DNA of 64,000 nucleotides from Capsicum annuum (GCF_002878395.1 NC_061115.1:94799364-94863363); one strand, 5' to 3'; shown: positions 36,363 through 49,113, numbered from the stretch's first letter. Numbers and translations: made by a program. The notes: generated by a model from the letters alone, not told the origin.

Positions 36363-37215
36363 AAGATCCACAAGTTCATCTGCTTAACTGTTTAGAGTTC
36401 AATGACACATTCACCCCTACAGGTGTGTCAACTAATTATGTTAGGCTGACACTATTCCTTTTTCACTATTGGGGGAAGCAACGAAGTAGTTGAATGCTGA
36501 TCCGGCAAGTTTAATTATGATATGGGATGACTTAGCCAGGAAATTCCTCATCTGGTTCTTTCTATCTGGAAAGAATGCCAGACTGCGTAGTAAGATTGTA
36601 TGATTCAAAGTGAAGCCAGATGAGAATTTATATCATGCTTGGGAGTGGTTCAAAGATCTTCTTTGGGACTGCCCACATTATCAGCAGTCCAATAAGGTAT
36701 TAGCCCATATTTTTGTTAAGGCACTTGATCATAACACGAAAACTTTGTTAGATTCAGATGCAAGTGGTCAAGCTTTGGAATTGATGTATGATGAGTTGTA
36801 TACCTTGCTGAACCAGATTGCACAAGAAAATCCTAAATGGCATTCAGACTCAAGAAATCCTACAAAAAAGGTTGTAAGTGTGTTAGAGGTAGACCAATTT
36901 ACTGCTATATCCTCTCAGATTGATTCATTTCAGAATTATTTAACAACTCAATTAAGCAATATAAAGTTAGAGGTTACACAACCTACAATAATAGTGAATG
37001 CAATTCAGTAGACATGTACTTCGTACGTGGTGTATGGAAATAGTGGTCATTTTATAGATATGTGTGCTTCCAATCAAGATGTTTGTAGGAAATATTCAAA
37101 GGCCAATTTATGGGAATGTCTACAATCTGAAGTGGTAACCAAATCAATAATGGAATGCGCAATAGTAGCAGTAGGATCACAGAAAATAGGCCACAACCTA
37201 AAGCAGCAATGTTAA
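36363..37215 (+). pseudogene. gag: F2 gag, main part with zinc-knuckle remnant
   Basis: Athila-type Gag after the solo LTR. From 36363 it reads DPQVHLLNCLEF, then (about 36520-36600) a WDDLARKFL..FF segment. The open piece 36610-37011 reads KPDENLYHAWEWFKDLLWDC, then PHYQQSNKVLAHIFVKALDH and a LLNQIAQENPKWHSD segment. That is the usual E.L..AWERFKDLL.CPHH core of Athila Gag. After a stop at 37009-37011, 37027-37215 reads YGNSGHFIDMCASNQDVC, a degenerate zinc knuckle that has lost its early Cys. Gag would package element RNA. Stops and frameshifts make the gene inactive, although the 133-aa core is well preserved. Confidence 0.85.
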
Positions 37216-37549
37216 ACAGATGTTATGGAAAATTATGCTGCTCAGGCACAATTAGCCTCAGCTATAAATAACCAGCAAATAGCTACAAGGAGGTTAGAGC
37301 TACTGATAGGGTAGATGTAGTAGGTACAAAATACCAGGCCTCAAGTTAGGTTACTAAGTAATACTTAAAATTATAAACAAGTAATGGCAAACACTTTAAG
37401 GAGTAGTAAGGAGATGAATGAAGGACCTCTAAACAAAACCAATGAGGTAAATATAGAAGAGGCTCCTAAGTAGGTAGATAACAAATTTGCTAAATATTTA
37501 AGGAAGTCTGAGTACTCAAAAGCAAAAGTTGTTGAACAAGAGAAGAAGA

Positions 37550-38290
37550 GACTACCACTACCCTTCCCATAAAGGCATATAAAGGAAAAGGAGGATGCAT
37601 GCTTTAAAAAATTCTTTGACACATTTAGAGAGCTTTATATTAACCTTCCACTTTTAGATGTTTTACAGGGAATGCCCAAGTACGCTAAGTACTTGAAGGA
37701 TGTGGTTACTAATAAAGTTAAGTTGTAGGATATTGAGACAGTAGGACTCACTAAGGAGTGTATTTCTATGGTGATGTAGAAGATGCCATAAAAGCTCAAA
37801 GATCCTGGGAGTTTCACTCTCCCTAGTCAAATTGGCAGCAGTGAGGTGGTCTATGCACTTAGTGATTTGGGGGCAAGTATCAACTTGATGCCCCTCTTTT
37901 TGTTCAACACCTTAGGCCTGGGAAAGCTAAAATTGAGCTCCGTGATACTCCAATTAGTAGACCAGACCTTATCCCATCCTCAAGGAATCACAAAGGATGT
38001 TCTCATTAAGGTTGGTAAGTTTATCATTCTTTCTAACTTTATTATTTTAGCTTTTTAGGCAGATAAAAGAGTATAATTCATCTTGGGACGTCCAATCTTG
38101 GCAATAGGAGGAGTTTTGATAGATGTAAGAGAGGGAACACTCACAATGAGGATAGATGATAAAGAAGCAGTATTTAAATTGTACAAACCTCTCGACACAC
38201 TATCCTATTATAAAGATGTGTGCATGATTACTGTGATTAAAGAGGGTAAGTGTGCGGTGGTAGAGTCTTTTCAAGAAAATACCTCTTAAG
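37550..38290 (+). pseudogene. F2 retropepsin (Athila-type)
   Basis: From 37550 the reading LPLPFP, then a FDTFRELYINLPLLDVLQGM segment, introduces the protease. Piece 37846-38058 reads MVYALSDLGASINLMPLFLF, then a SHPQGITKDVLIKVGKF segment. The active-site D-L-G-A-S lies at 37864-37878. Piece 38083-38289 continues MGRPILAIGGVLIDVREGTL and TMRIDDKEAVFKLYKPL. Stops at about 37726, 37777 and 38056 break it. No RT follows: after 38290 the sequence runs straight to the GTCGTGCCGCGAC motif and the non-coding tail. Confidence 0.85.
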
Positions 38291-40223
38291 ACTTCCTAAT
38301 TCAGAAGCCTAAGCCTCCAATACCATAGCTTGACATAATACAAATTGATGAGCCTGAAAGGGCTAAAGTTGAGAAAGCTATTAACCTTGACAGTTCACAC
38401 TCAAGACATTAGAAATGAATAGAAAATGACATCCTAGTATGAGGAAGAGGATGAAGGAAAATTGATAAGTTTGAGAATGGGTCGTGCCGCGACACTAAAT
38501 CAGGTGCTGCTTTTTAGTTTTAACTATACTAGTTGTTTATTTTTGTTGAGTCACATATTGATGGAAAGTATAAGCACTGGAAAACCTGAGCTAAAAAGAA
38601 TGGGAAGATTAAGTGTAGGGTTCCCCGGACCCTCTTGATGTATAAATATGCTATTAGCTAGGCCTAAAGGACTCAGGGAGTATATCTATCTCTACTTTTA
38701 AGTATACTTTAGGGACAAAGTAGATTTTTAAGTGTGGGATGAGGGAATTCCCATTTTTAGGAGTAATTTTAAAATTTTTTGTGTTAGAAGTAAGTGAGAG
38801 ATTCTTTTTGGTGCTATATTTGATTTCATGATCCAAGTGTTTTTATGGTAAAAAGCATGTTAGTTGTGTCAATTATTGTTGTTAAGACTCTAGGCTCATG
38901 TTTATGACTCTTTTACTTGTTGTCTTAATGATTAAACTCATGTTATTGTTTGGTTTAGAGTCTATGATGATCCTACTTGAGCTGAGCATTAGCGTGTGAG
39001 GTGTTTTTACATTCCTTATTTTATCTGATAGCTAGAACTTATCTGGTCTATATACAAAATGAAATAAAGAGTGTGGGTTTAGAAGATGATACAGGCATTT
39101 CTTTGATTGAAAATTTCATACCTTCTTTTGACTAACCCTTGTGCATAATCCTAGTTATCCCTATTGAGACTTTAGCTTTTTCTTTGGTTGCCTTATATGT
39201 ATCTTAATCCCTTTGTTTGATTGACCTTAATTAGATCCAAAGCTTCTAAGCGGTTTAATAAAAAATTTATTTAGTAAAGAGTTGGAAATTCAAGTAGGAT
39301 AAAGGTGAAATGAATCCCCAAAGTGATAGGTATTGGTCTTTAAAAATTGTTGTATTGTGGTTGGGATTTAGAGAAGTTTTTACTAAAAAATTCCCATTTT
39401 TATCCTAGTTATGTTATAATTAATCTTTTTAAGCTCTGGTCCTCATGGACATTTTGCACCTCAACTAAGGCAATTACTTAAGTTGAGGGTGTCTATCATA
39501 GGGGTACGTAACGTGTAATGGGTGCAAAGAAGGGTAAAATTGAATCATGTGTACTTAGAATACTCCCACCATAGTATATGAGAATGAACTTAATGAGATG
39601 GGGCAAAAAAAAAAGAAGTGGGTAGATAAAAGTGTTGTTAGTTGGTTGTTAGAGATTGGTCTTAATTGAAAAATGTGATGTATTGAAGCTCTCAAGGAAA
39701 ATAGTCACTATTCTTGGCCAAAATTGTTCCTACATGTCCCTTAGCCTATATTACAACCATTAAAGACCTATTTGATTCCAAGTTTCATCATTCTCATATT
39801 AGTGGAGTACTACATTTAGGGCAAGCCTATAGGTTGTTGTATGCAACTTGTGAATTCCTTGTGAGAGTGAGCACAATATGATTCTTGTACCCATTCTGTT
39901 ATAGATTACATGATTGTGTGTGATTATGGGTAACTCTCTTATTGTGAGGGCACATGTTTGATGAATGTAGGTAATTTGTGTGATCTCTTTGAATGAAAAA
40001 TATGTATGAGTTTTCCAACTAGGTGAGTCAATTCTCGAGGTTAGGATGTTTTGAAGTAGTATTCTTGAACCGTCAATTGTGTATAACATGCTTAGTGTAG
40101 AAACTTGCATTTTGTTTAGTCATTGTGGTACTAGATTGATTGTATTTCTTTTATTAGAATTTTAGAGTCTCCTTACCTTATGATGCTTCGAGTAAAGAGT
40201 TGTTCAAGGACGAACAAGTCTTT
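38290..40223 (+). other. F2 3' non-coding tail without pol
   Basis: Holds a GTCGTGCCGCGACACTAAAT motif (38480-38500) and then about 1.7 kb of AT-rich sequence aligning with F1 (about 4770-6580). No RT, RNase H or integrase similarity on either strand. The ORF at 39799-40110 on the minus strand is a chance reading. Confidence 0.65.
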
Positions 40224-40239
40224 AAGTGTGGGGTAGTGA
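40224..40239 (+). promoter_or_regulatory. Polypurine tract of F2
   Basis: AAGTGTGGGGTAGTGA immediately before the 3' LTR start TGTTAGG. Confidence 0.75.
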
Positions 40240-40852
40240 TGTTAGGTTTATATATGGAATTTAGTGTTGTTATCCTTGCTTAATTAGCCTTGTTTTGAGA
40301 ACAATTCATGTGCTTTATGTGTCAACAATGATATTAATAAGTATTTAAGTATTTAAGTATGTTATTATAATGTTCAAGGTGTTTTCAAACAAGTTTGGAC
40401 TTAAATTGATCATTTAGAGTCTAGACGAGAAAACTAGTTTTACTAGCTTGAACTAGGTGTTCTTCTAGTCTATCATGATGGATTATAATGTATAAAATGA
40501 GTTATTAATGTTATTATTGTTTATTTATTAGTTTAACAACTTATTTTTAATGTGCAAAGTGCAATTAACCCAAGCTAAGAGTCAATTCAACAATCTAAAG
40601 ATTAATAGGACGAGACTAGGCTTAGCTTGAGTTTCGAGTTCATCGTTGTGGATTGTTTGTTGTGTTGAGATCTAATATATAGTTTTTGATGATTTAGGAT
40701 GATTTTTGAGTGGACTTTATTTATAAGATTATGATGACGAACAAGCTAATATTCAAGTTGAAATAATACAAAAAGGCTTGGGATGGACGAAAAAGGTGCA
40801 AGGCTAATGTAAACGTCAAATGGCACTTTCCAGTGAGGGTAGGTGATATAGG
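40240..40852 (+). repeat. 3' LTR of F2, cut by the D array
   Basis: First 613 bp of the F2 LTR, aligning with 30905-31510. It breaks after GTGATATAGG, exactly where the D1 LTR starts at 40853. The remainder is expected beyond the right edge of the window. Confidence 0.85.
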
Positions 40853-43440
40853 TGTAATACCACATATTTCTCCATCTTAATTTAAGTCTTAGTAAATTAT
40901 TAATCCCATAAAAAAAATTTAAATACTCAGAATATTTCAGTTTAGTGCCTGCCATTGCGTAGGAAATTCAATTAGCTTTCCAACGGTATAAAGTTTGCCC
41001 AAATCCGATGCTCGAGCGAAGAGTTAGAGCCATTTTAGTAAGACAGTGTGCCACCTGAGCCATCAATGTGTCGTAGAGCATGACCAAATGAAAATAGTCA
41101 ATCCAGTGTATCTCCATGATATTGGCGCATCGCGCTATAGACCCAATTCACAATTGTCAATTTCCAATGAGGCAACGCGATTCCACCACATCGCGCCAAG
41201 GAATAAAATCTCATCTAGAAAGACACCGCGATGGCACCGCATCGTGCCAATAGTCCAATTCCCAGTTGTCTATTTTCCAGTGACACGGCGCGATAGCACT
41301 GCATCCTTCCGGGTGCCAAAATAGGGAATTTTCAGTAATTTTGAGTTTTAAATTTAAGGGCATTAAAGTATTTTTCCCCTCACCCCAGTCAAGCTTTAAC
41401 ATAAAAATCACCTCTAATTAACCTAGTTACTTAATTATTCATCTAATTTTCCCCCAAATTAAACCATTATTTCTCAAGAGGCAAAAACCCTAGTTCAAGA
41501 ATTCATCAAGAACTTCAACAAGCTCACAAATTAAGGTATGTTAGGTGTTCATCTATAGGTCCCTTTCACCCATACAGTCCAAGAATCCATTTTAAAAACT
41601 TCAAGATTCAAGATTCATGATTTAGATGTATGAAATTTGATTGTATTCATGTTTTGACATTTATTGATTTTTAAATCCATGATTAATGGTGGATTCCAGG
41701 AAATTGAATAGCATGTATATTGAATTGAGTAATCCCCATGTTATAATTCATGAAATTGTAAGTTTGGGCATTGTAATTGCCATGTTTATGTGTTATCCAT
41801 GATTTAAATTCCAAGTCTCAAGAATTGTTCCTAGTATCAGTTGATCTACATGATATTCATGATAAACCATTCAATTTGCAAGTTAATTCTTATAAGAATG
41901 TTTACCCTATGTGTTTATGATCTAGTAAAACAAGAATGCCTCTCATGCATTTGTTAAATTGTCTATGAGAATGAAATAATAACATTATAGCATGATAACA
42001 TGCATTCCCCATTCATGTACAAGTTAATACACTATAAGTGTTTGATAAAATGTCTCTATAGATGAATTATGAACAAATGAACATTTTTATGTTAACAAGA
42101 ATATGCTTTGCTTTACTTTTCATACTATCGAGTCCTGAGGGTATTTAATACCCGATAATTTAGTTATGTACCTAGAGCCAGTGTTAATTACAGAATAGTG
42201 TCAGTCATGTCCCAATTAGTCGAATCCAGTTATTTACAGACTTAGTCAGTTACAAAACTCAAGAAAACTCAGTAAACTATGTATCAGTCCAGTCCAGTTT
42301 TGTATACATAGTTTAGTGTCTTTCAGTTGGGAGTAGGATTTAGCACCGAGCGAGCCTAAGGATGGGGTCTCACCCGTTAGTTAGGACTGGGTCCCTAAAA
42401 GCAATCCCTAAGTTACATAGCTAGCATATTTTTTGAGATGTCACCCATTAGATAGGACTAACACACTCAGGGATCACTTGCTAGCTTAAGACTAATCCCA
42501 TGGATCACCTATTAGTTAAGACTGACTCCACTACAATTATTAGTACTCATGGCATGACTCTAACACCCTTTCAATTAAGGTTACAGATTGGACCCCAGCT
42601 CAGTTATCTTATATTATTTAGGACATGTCTTTTAGATGATTACCACCCACAATTTTAGTTTCAGTCTTCAATATGGAACTTAGTTAATTTGATAGGATCA
42701 GGACTGTCAGACATAGTTAATCAATATCAGTAAATTAGTAATCAGTAACTTCAGATATCACTTACTCAATTATCAAAAACTCAGTGCTCTGCTTTAGAAA
42801 AGCTCGGTTATAGTATACATATATGCATAGTATTACATATTCAGTATTATAGTAGTTTCAGTTATCCATGTACTCCCATATTCAGTTATTCTATATCATT
42901 TAGTTAGTTACTGTTCATGCATATGAACCCTTGCATTTAGCCTTACCTCATCTAGCATACCAGTACATTCCATATACTGACGCATACTCTTTCTTTGTGC
43001 TATGATGTCTTATATCATAGGTTTGGATGTTCAGGTTTCCAATTGCACTTAGACAGATCTAGTTAATAGTCACAGATTTAGCAGTGAGTCCTCATATATC
43101 GATGATAGGCTTTTATTTTAGTATTTTAGTTTATCAGTAGTTCAGTAGTTTTAGTTAGTTGGGGGCTTGTCCCATCAACTCCGCTTTTTAGATAGTTCAG
43201 TTAGAGGCTTTCAGACTAGACCAGTTTAGACAGTGTTTAGTTTTCAAAAATTTTATCAGATGTTACATTTTTTATTAGTAATTTAAATATTTTTAACCTT
43301 GTGCTAATTCAGCCCGATTCTCTATTATGTATAGTATTATTATTCAGTGCTCATAGCAGATATCAGTCATGGGTTAGCTTATGGTCCTGCAGGATCGTAA
43401 GCACCATGTAACGACTAGGCGGTAGTCTTGGGTAGTTACA
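40853..43440 (+). repeat. D array, first LTR (D1)
   Basis: Starts TGTAATACC and ends GTAGTTACA before a Met PBS. Length is 2,588 bp. It contains a GC-rich repeat block (41125-41310), a run of TCACCCGTTAGTTAGGACTG units (42370-42530) and a TATAGTATACATATATGCA stretch near 42812. Aligns end to end with D2 and in two parts with D3. ORFs inside (41046-41324, 41211-41411, 43374-43592) are chance readings. Confidence 0.9.
41125..41310. repeat. GC-rich CGCGAT...CATCGCGCC repeats in D1 LTR
   Basis: Four imperfect units with cores such as GGCGCATCGCGCTATAG and CGCGATGGCACCGCATCG. Related blocks lie at 45345-45545 (D2) and 51218-51300 (D3). D3 lacks about 110 bp of the block. Confidence 0.75.
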
Positions 43441-43444
43441 AACT

Positions 43445-43457
43445 TGGTATCAAATCC
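43445..43457 (+). promoter_or_regulatory. Primer-binding site after D1 LTR
   Basis: TGGTATCAAATCC, a slightly mutated initiator tRNA-Met site (TGGTATCAGAGCC). The equivalent site after D2 (47695-47707) reads TGGTGACAGAGAC. Confidence 0.75.
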
Positions 43458-43659
43458 TAAGGTTTGACAGAGTCCTAGGGAGTCTAAAAGCCACATCAAT
43501 AGAGTCTTGTGCATGGGTGTGTAGCGCTCCACACTTATGGACAGGAGGCTATGAGATAATTTAGGAAAAGTTTCCCTTCTTTCAGTATTCATGTCGGGCG
43601 AGTGAGCATGAACTCCAGTTAAAAAATCACAGTCTAATCCGCTTCTTCCTTTTATTTAC

Positions 43660-44204
43660 AAAACACGTATCCCAAAAGGACTAACAAAAAAAGGACTAAA
43701 AATTAGTCAGCCCCTCATCCCATTCAAGCAGATCCCCTGGACGAGCACGTGTCTCTTACAGAATTCAGAGTTGTATTCACTACCCTAGCTAATTCAGCCG
43801 CAGCTCAGAATGAACTGCTAGATGTTATTCTAGAAAACCCAGTGGCCAATGCTTCTGTAATTCGAATTTAGGACTTCACCCGAATGAATCCTCCCCTATT
43901 CTCAAGATCTAAGTCAGAAGAGAATCCATAGGAGTTTCTCAATCAGGTTCAAAAAGTCATAAGTATCATGGGAGTGACTTCTAGTCAGAATACTGAGTTA
44001 CCTACCTATCAGCAATAACATGTAGCTCATACGTGGTTTAAGTAGTGGAAGGTAGACAGGGGCAGAGGTGCAGAGCCCATAGAATTGGAAGAGTTTGCTA
44101 CTGCCTTCCTAGATAGATTCTTTTCCATAGAGCTAAGAAAAGCCAAGGTGTAAGAGTTCATCAACCTCAAGCAAGGCTAAATGAGTGTGAAAGTGCTCCC
44201 TAAT
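43660..44204 (+). pseudogene. gag: D1 gag fragment, start codon lost
   Basis: Aligns with the D2 gag at 47914-48446. The ATG of D2 is ACG here, and early stops follow. The region would encode the Gag N-terminal and central segments, but all frames are interrupted. At about 44204 the gag sequence jumps directly to the 3' tail, so zinc knuckle, protease, RT, RNase H and integrase are all absent. Identified only through the D2 copy. Confidence 0.75.
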
Positions 44205-45071
44205 GTCATTAGAACCTTATAGAAAGAGTGTCTCAAAAATGCTCCAACTAAGTAAAATTTTTTAGTATAAGTTAGTTTGTAAAGCTAGCAATTCAGTTTA
44301 GCAGTCAGGCGGACAAATTCGTATGGTTCCCATCTTTCCATCTCGTTGTTCTATCCCAAAATGGAACATCCTAGTAGTTACGAGTTCAACCTAATTTATG
44401 TATCATGCATCAATTTCAGATCCTAGATATTTAGTCATGATTCGGTTCATAGGTTCCTCGTGTATCATCTCATACTTTTCCTTAGTATCTAAGCTAAGTT
44501 AGCATTCTCGAGGGACATAGTATCCCACGAACGAGATGCAATATAATCCCCAATCCTTTATGTTATAAACCTTCCATTCTCTTTTCACATCACGAATCCA
44601 GTTAGGGATAATGGGTACTCATAAGTACACCCTTTTGTTCTAAACTCAGTCATATAACCATTCCTAAGTCATGGCATGGATTCTAGGAATCAGTTCAATT
44701 CACGTATTCAGTTTATGTATCATATTTCAGGCTTAGTTTTACCCTCATTTTCCCATTCATACATGTTTAGTAAATAATCTAAGGCTCATCAGTAGTATCA
44801 GCTTAAGGTAACAGTCTTTCTTAGCTATACCTAGCTCCATGTTCATTTACATTTATAATCTTGATACTCCATTACCATTTCACATTCGGTCATGCATGCA
44901 TGAATTAGTTCAGTCATGTACTCATGCATCATATATGCATGTTCAGTGTAAGAACTCAATTTGTCAGTAGTTCAGTCATGTAGTCAGGTTTTAGTTTTGC
45001 TTGTTCAGTGTGTAAACTCAGTCTTTCATGTTTCTCAGCTTAATCAGTCTCATTCGAGGATGAATGTTCCC
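44205..45071 (+). other. D1 3' non-coding tail
   Basis: About 870 bp without coding signal. It aligns with the D2 tail at 50067-50935, starting GTCATTAGAACCTTATAGAA. It ends in a TTCGAGGATGAATGTTCCC context typical of this clade just before the polypurine tract. Confidence 0.7.
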
Positions 45072-45084
45072 AAGATGGAGATAT
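45072..45084 (+). promoter_or_regulatory. Polypurine tract between D1 tail and D2 LTR
   Basis: AAGATGGAGATAT abuts TGTAATACC of the second LTR. The third LTR is preceded by the cleaner AAGGGAGAGATAT (50935-50947). Confidence 0.75.
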
Positions 45085-47690
45085 TGTAATACCCTGTATT
45101 TCCATAGTTTAATTTAAGTCTTAGTACATGAGTAATCCCATACAAAATTTTTGAAATACTCAGTTTATTTCATTTTATAGTATGTCATTGCATAGGAAAT
45201 TCAATTAGCTTTCTAACGGTATATAGTTCGTCCAATTCTGACACTCGAACGAATAGTTAGAGCCATTTTTGTAAGACAGTGCGCCACCTGATCCATCAAT
45301 GCATCGCGAAGCATCACCCAATGGCAATTGTCAATTCCAATGTTTCTGCGTGATATTGGAACATCGCGCTATATACCAAGTTCATAATTATCAATTTCCA
45401 GTGAGGCAACGCTATTCCACTGTGTCACGCTAAGGACCAAAAGTGCATCCAACAAGACACCGCACTAACACCGCATTGCGCCACTAGTCCAATTCCCAGT
45501 TGTCTATTTTCCTGTGACACGGCGCGTTAGCACCACATTGCAGCGGGTGTCAAAATCAAGAATTTTCACTAATTCCAATTTTTAAATCTGAGGGCTTTAA
45601 AATCCTTTGCCCCTCACCCCAGTCATCCTTTAACACGAAATTCACCTTAAATTAACCTAGTTACTTCATTATTCACCTAATTTTCCCCCAAATTAATTCA
45701 TTCTCTCTCAAGAGGGAAAAAACCTAGTTTAATAAATCAAGAACAATTTTCAAGGATTCACCAAGAACTTCAAGAAACTCACAAATTAAGGTATGCTAGG
45801 TGTTCATTTCACCCATAGAGTCCAAGAATCCATTTTTAAAACTTTAAAATTCATGATTCATGATTTATAAGTATGAAATTTGATTGCATTCATGTTTTGA
45901 CATTTATTAAATTTTAAATCCATGATTAATGATGGATTCCATGAATTTGAATAGCATGTATATTGAATTGAGTAATCCCCAAGTTATAATCCATGAAATT
46001 CCAAGTTTGGGCATTATAATTGCCATGTTTATCTGTTATCCATGATTAAAATTCCAAGTCTCAAGAATTGTTCCTAATATGGGTTGATCCACATGATATT
46101 CATGATAAACCCTTCAATTTACAAGTTGATTGTTATAACCATGTTTACCCTAAGTGTTTATGATTCAGTAAAACAAGAATGCCTCCCATGTGTTTGATAA
46201 ATTGTCTATGAGAATGAAATAATGCCATTATAGCATGCTAACATGTATTCCCCATTTATGTACAAGTTAATGCATTACAAGTGTTTGATAAATGTCTCTA
46301 TAGATGAATTATGACCAAGTGAATATTTTTATGTTATTTAAGATTATGCTTTTCTTTACTTTTCATGCTATCAAATGCTGGGGGTATTTAATAACCGATG
46401 ATTTAGCTATGTACCTAGAGCCAGTGTCAATTACAGGATAGTATCAGTCATGTCCTAGTCAGTAGAATCCAGTTAGTTATAGAACTTAGTACAACTCAGT
46501 CAGTTATAGAACTCAGGAAAACTTAGTAAACTCTGTATCAGTCCATTCCAGTTCAGTATAATCAATTCAGTGTCTTTTAGTTAGACGTAGGATTCAGCAC
46601 CGAGAGGGCCTAGGGATGAAGTCTCACCCGTTAGTTAGGACTGGATTCCTAAAAGTAATCCCTAAATTCCAAAACTACATAGCTAGCATAGGTTTTGAGA
46701 TGTCACCCGTTAGATATGACTGACATACTGAAGGATCACCTGCTAGCTTAGGACGGATCTCAGGGGTTACCCATTAGTTTGGACTGACTCCACAGTAGTT
46801 TTTAGTACCCATGGTACGGTGATAACACCCTTCCAATTGGGGTTACAGATTGGACCCCAACTCAGTTATCTTATCTTATTTAGGGCAGGTCGGATAGATG
46901 ATTAACTCCCATAATTTTAGTTTCAGTCTTCAGTATAGAACTTAGTTCATTTTACAGGATAAGGACTGTCAGACATTGTCAATTAGTATTAGCAAATCAG
47001 TTATCAGTAACTTCAAATATCAGTTACTTAGTTATCAAAAACTCAGTGTTCAATTTCAAAAAAGCTCAATTATAGTATACATATATGCACAGTATTACAT
47101 ATTCCGTATTTACAGTAGTTTCAGTTATCCATTTACTACTATATTCAGTTATTCTATATCATCCAGTCAGTTACTGTTCATGTATATGAACCCTTGCATC
47201 TAGCCTTACCTCATCTAGCATACCAGTACTTTCCACGTACTGACACATACTTTTTCTTAGCACTATGATGTCTCATATCATAGATTCGAAAGCTTAGGTT
47301 CACAATCGCACTTATATAGATCTAGTAAGCAATCACAAATTTAGTAGTTAGTTCTCATCTATTGAGGATAGGCTTTTATTTCAGTATTTCAGTTTATCTG
47401 TAGTTTAGTAGTTAGAGTTAGTTGGGGGCTTGTCCCATCAACTCCACTTTTCAGACAATTCAGTTAGAGGATTTCATACTAGACTAGTTTAGACAGTATT
47501 TAGTATTCAGATGTTATATTTTTAGTAGTATTTCAGATAATTTCAACTTTATAGCAATTCAGCCCAATTCTGCATTATATATAGTATTATTATTCAGTGC
47601 TCATAACAGATATTAGTCATGGGTCAGCTTATGGTCTTTGGAGGTCGAAATCACTATGTAACAACTAAAGGGTAGTCTCAGGTCATTACA
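45085..47690 (+). repeat. D array, second (shared) LTR (D2)
   Basis: 2,606 bp, TGTAATACC to GGTCATTACA. It has a polypurine tract on its left and a PBS on its right. It therefore serves as 3' LTR for the first internal region and 5' LTR for the second. Same internal repeats as D1. ORFs at 46976-47203 and 47613-47795 are chance readings. Confidence 0.9.
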
Positions 47691-47913
47691 AACTTGGTGA
47701 CAGAGACTAAGGCTCAACAGAGTCCTAGAGAGTCTGAAAGTCGCATCATGTAAATCCTTGTGCATAGGTATGTAGTGCACCACACTTTTGTACAAGATGC
47801 TATGAGATATTTTAGGAAAAGTTTTCTTCTTTCAGTATTAAATCGTACGAGTGAGCATGAGCTCCAGTTAAAAACTCTCATTCTAATGTGCCTCTTTCTT
47901 CTATTTACAAAAT

Positions 47914-49110
47914 ATGCCTTCTAAAAGGACTAACAAAAGAAGGATCGAAAATCAGTCAGCCCCTCAACCCATTCAAGCAAATCCCCTGGACAAGAACATC
48001 TTTCATGTAAAATTTAGAGCTGTATTCACTACCCTAGCCAATTTAGTTATAGCTCAGAATGAACGGGAAATTATTGTTTCAGCTAACCCAGTGGCCAATG
48101 CTACTGCAAGCAGAATTCAAGACTTTACCCAAATGAATCCTCTCCGATTCTCAGGATCTAAGTCAAAAGAGGATCCACAGGAGTTCCTCGATTAGGTTCA
48201 GAAGTCACAAATATCATGAGAGTGACTTCCAGTGAGAGTGTTGAGTTAGCTACCTATCAGCTACAATATGTATCTCATACATGGTTTAAGCAGTGGCAGG
48301 TAGACATGGGTACAGGTGCGGAGCCCATAGAATGGGATGAGTTTTCTACTACCTTTCTAAATAGATTCTTTCCCTTAGAGCTGAGAGAAGCCAAGGTGTT
48401 TGAGTTCATGCACCTCAATAAATGATTAATAAGTGTGAAAGAGTATTCCCTTTGGGTTTACTACATTATCCAAGCATGCTCCCCATGTGGTAGCAGACAA
48501 TAGGTCCAGAATAAGCAAGTTCATATCTGGGGTATCAGAAAATATTATTAAGGAGTGCAGAATAGTGATGTTGATTAAGGAGATTGACATCTCTAGGATT
48601 ATGGTCCATGGTCAACTAATAAAGGAGTAGAAGCTTAAGAATAATGAGAGGGAGAGCAAGAAAGCTAGAACAGGTAGTTTCAATTTCAATCATCCTAAGT
48701 GAGAGGGTGGTAACCGTTCCCAGTTTTGTCAAAAAAAATTAGTCCCAGTTCCATCCTCAGCTAGTGCGCCAGTACCAAAGTTTTTGACTGACAGTCGAGA
48801 TAGGGCACCAGTCTCCAAAACCCAGGGTAGTTTGAGCAGTGGTTATACCCATCACTTTGCAAAAAATATGGTAAAAATCACCTAAGTATGTGTAGAGTAG
48901 GAAGCGATGTGTGTTTTGGATGTGGTAAGACAAGCCATAGGATATGGGAGTGTAGAGTATTGGCTCAGAGAGGAAAAGATTTGCATCAACTGGGTCAGTT
49001 CAACCATCCTCCAGTCCCATCCGATAACCTAACTCAACAAGATGCCACTTCCAGTACTACTAGTGGTCAACGCCAAAATAGATTTTATGCACTCCAGTCT
49101 TGCCTTGATT
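47914..49110 (+). pseudogene. gag: D2 gag with intact zinc knuckle
   Basis: Best gag of the D family. The ATG at 47914 opens a basic N-terminus (MPSKRTNKRRIENQSAP), then DFTQMNPLRFSGSKSKEDPQ and EFLD before a stop at 48193-48195. Frame 48216-48425 continues VELATYQLQYVSHTWFKQWQ, then EWDEFSTTFLNRFFPLELRE and AKVFEFMHLN, the conserved retrotransposon gag core. After further stops, 48888-49112 carries the zinc knuckle CFGCGKTSHRIWEC (48912-48953), a perfect CX2CX4HX4C that would bind RNA. At least three interruptions, so inactive. Protease begins directly after (49114). Confidence 0.88.
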
Positions 49111-49113
49111 AGG

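Noticed and set aside
41046..41324. GC-rich block with a 92-codon ORF considered as a CpG-island gene start
   Set aside because: It is the repeat block of the D1 LTR; the D2 and D3 versions are not open in that frame.
43445..43457. Met-tRNA-like sequences as tRNA genes
   Set aside because: Only the 3' end complement is present, always beside an LTR; these are primer-binding sites, with no cloverleaf.
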